DNA of 64,000 nucleotides. Source: Flavobacteriaceae bacterium (GTDB taxonomy: Bacteria > Bacteroidota > Bacteroidia > Flavobacteriales > Flavobacteriaceae). Where the stretch lies: the NCBI GenBank assembly GCA_029243165.1, contig JAQWSN010000002.1, positions 1-64,000 of the forward strand, in the 5' to 3' direction. Every line of letters starts with the position of its first letter. Positions within the stretch are counted from its first letter, which is position 1. Made by a program: the position numbers and the translations under genes. The notes under the pieces were generated by a model. The model had not been told where the DNA came from. It saw only the letters and a program-made list of their open reading frames with translations, and did no database searches. Below, in pieces: positions 63,221 through 64,000 of this stretch.

Positions 63221-64000
63221 TACCCCACCTTATCGCGTACTCTAAGCAATACCTCACGAGCCACCATTCTTGCTTTTTCAGCTCCTTTGGCTAGAGCAAT
63301 ATGGACCTCTTCAGGATGTTGGTAATAATAATCGAATTGACTGCGTTCCTTTTCAAATCGTTCCAGCAGTAACTCAAACAAAAGCTGTTTTGCATACCCA
63401 TAACCCATTCCACCAGCTAAATATTTTTCGCGAAGTGCTTGTACTGAGGAAGAGGGAGCAATAAGAGAATACAGCGCAAAAACATTACATTTTTCAGGAT
63501 CCTTAGGCGCTTCAACGGGCGTACTGTTTGTTTGAATTCCCATGATTTGCTTTCGCAGTTTTTTTTCTGGCAAAAACACATTGATGGTATTGTTTCTAGA
63601 CTTACTCATTTTTTGACCATCAGTACCAGGGATGTATTGAGTATGTTCTTGAATTTTGGCCTGAGGAATTACAAAAGTTTCACCCATCTGATGATTGAAA
63701 CGTGAGGCAACATCGCGAGTAATTTCTAAATGCTGCAACTGATCTTTTCCTACCGGAACAATTTCAGCATCATAAAGCAAAATATCAGCAGCCATAAGCA
63801 TGGGATAAGAAAACAGACCTGCATTGATATCAGATAATTGTTCAGACTTGTCTTTAAAAGAATGGGCTAAGGTCAATCTTTGATAAGGGAAAAAGCAATT
63901 GAGGTACCAAGCAAGTTCGGTTACTTCACTTACATCGCTTTGGCGATAAAAATGTGTTTTTTCGATATCTAATCCACAAGCCAACCAAGTAGCTGCTGTG
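63217..64000 (-). CDS. trpS: Tryptophanyl-tRNA synthetase (partial, cut by window end)
   Basis: The C-terminal 260 codons are inside the window; the reading frame stays open to base 64000, so the N-terminus with the HIGH motif lies beyond. SYPMLMAADILLYDAEIVPVGKDQLQHLEITRD and DGQKMSKSRNNTINVF (KMSKS) identify TrpRS. It overlaps the convergent dprA by 4 bp. Confidence 0.95.
   Translation of the reverse strand, partial: TAATWLACGLDIEKTHFYRQSDVSEVTELAWYLNCFFPYQRLTLAHSFKDKSEQLSDINAGLFSYPMLMAADILLYDAEIVPVGKDQLQHLEITRDVASRFNHQMGETFVIPQAKIQEHTQYIPGTDGQKMSKSRNNTINVFLPEKKLRKQIMGIQTNSTPVEAPKDPEKCNVFALYSLIAPSSSVQALREKYLAGGMGYGYAKQLLFELLLERFEKERSQFDYYYQHPEEVHIALAKGAEKARMVAREVLLRVRDKVGY

Noticed and set aside
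1-64000. A defence system, prophage or biosynthetic cluster
   Set aside because: All genes were checked for nucleases, helicases, reverse transcriptases, toxin-antitoxin pairs, capsid genes and synthetases; only housekeeping, envelope and small accessory genes were found.

Overview
The window is ordinary chromosome from a low-GC member of the Bacteroidota, most likely a marine Flavobacteriia. The evidence is the TAnnTTTG promoter boxes in front of many genes, a type IX secretion (T9SS) C-terminal sorting domain on a giant adhesin, the gliding/T9SS lipoprotein SprE, many lipoproteins with a Bacteroidota-style lipobox, and families largely confined to this group (DUF4837, DUF4292, DUF5687, DUF6341, DUF6427, DUF2452). 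I see no prophage, CRISPR array, transposase or defence island.

Left end (1-7.8 kb): the accessory part. A 49-bp direct repeat (31-79 and 1516-1564) contains a rho-independent terminator and the last bases of a tRNA gene. It brackets about 1.4 kb that holds one YHYH-domain lipoprotein gene, seven copies of a TGGTACAC(A) motif and a duplicated hairpin module. This looks like a small cargo-only element integrated into a tRNA 3' end. Next come a lipoprotein metallopeptidase broken by one base in a T10 run, a tiny DUF1272 zinc-ribbon gene, poorly coding DNA, and a 1247-residue T9SS-secreted repeat adhesin.

7.9-33.3 kb: housekeeping genes. In order: DUF2452, rbfA, an FtsX-type permease, dusB, lepA, a universal stress protein with a SulP transporter, an SMP-30 hydrolase, an MBL hydrolase, an M1 aminopeptidase, rnpA, an acetyltransferase, rpiB, rnr, a GIN-domain protein, tRNA-Cys, folB, glnS, an SPFH protein, gltX, ybeY, mnmG, a methyltransferase and a holB-like gene. 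The largest non-coding gap (20927-21431) is AT-rich and full of inverted repeats. Two parS-like sites (29405-29420, inside the 3' end of ybeY, and 31308-31323) flank mnmG. Hand counts suggest that the GC skew of the + strand changes from C-rich to G-rich across about 20-33 kb although genes on both sides are mostly on the + strand. Together this suggests that the replication origin region is near.

33.4-64 kb: mostly + strand operons. They include pgk and DUF4837; an M23 peptidase, GH3, glycosyltransferase and pyruvyltransferase block with overlapping genes; purD with DUF6341/DUF6427; an ABC exporter pair (DUF5687 plus ATPase); sprE, bactofilin, atpZ, a small membrane gene and then atpB-E-F-H-A-G (no atpD/atpC here); a GH18-like lipoprotein; a small HExxH lipoprotein; and dut, a sugar nucleotidyltransferase, DUF4292, an EnvC-like activator, a SPOR protein, dprA and trpS (cut by the window edge). 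dprA is split by one extra C in a C7 run. The two single-base homopolymer breaks (T10 and C7) are either phase-variable switches or sequencing errors; the sequence alone cannot decide.
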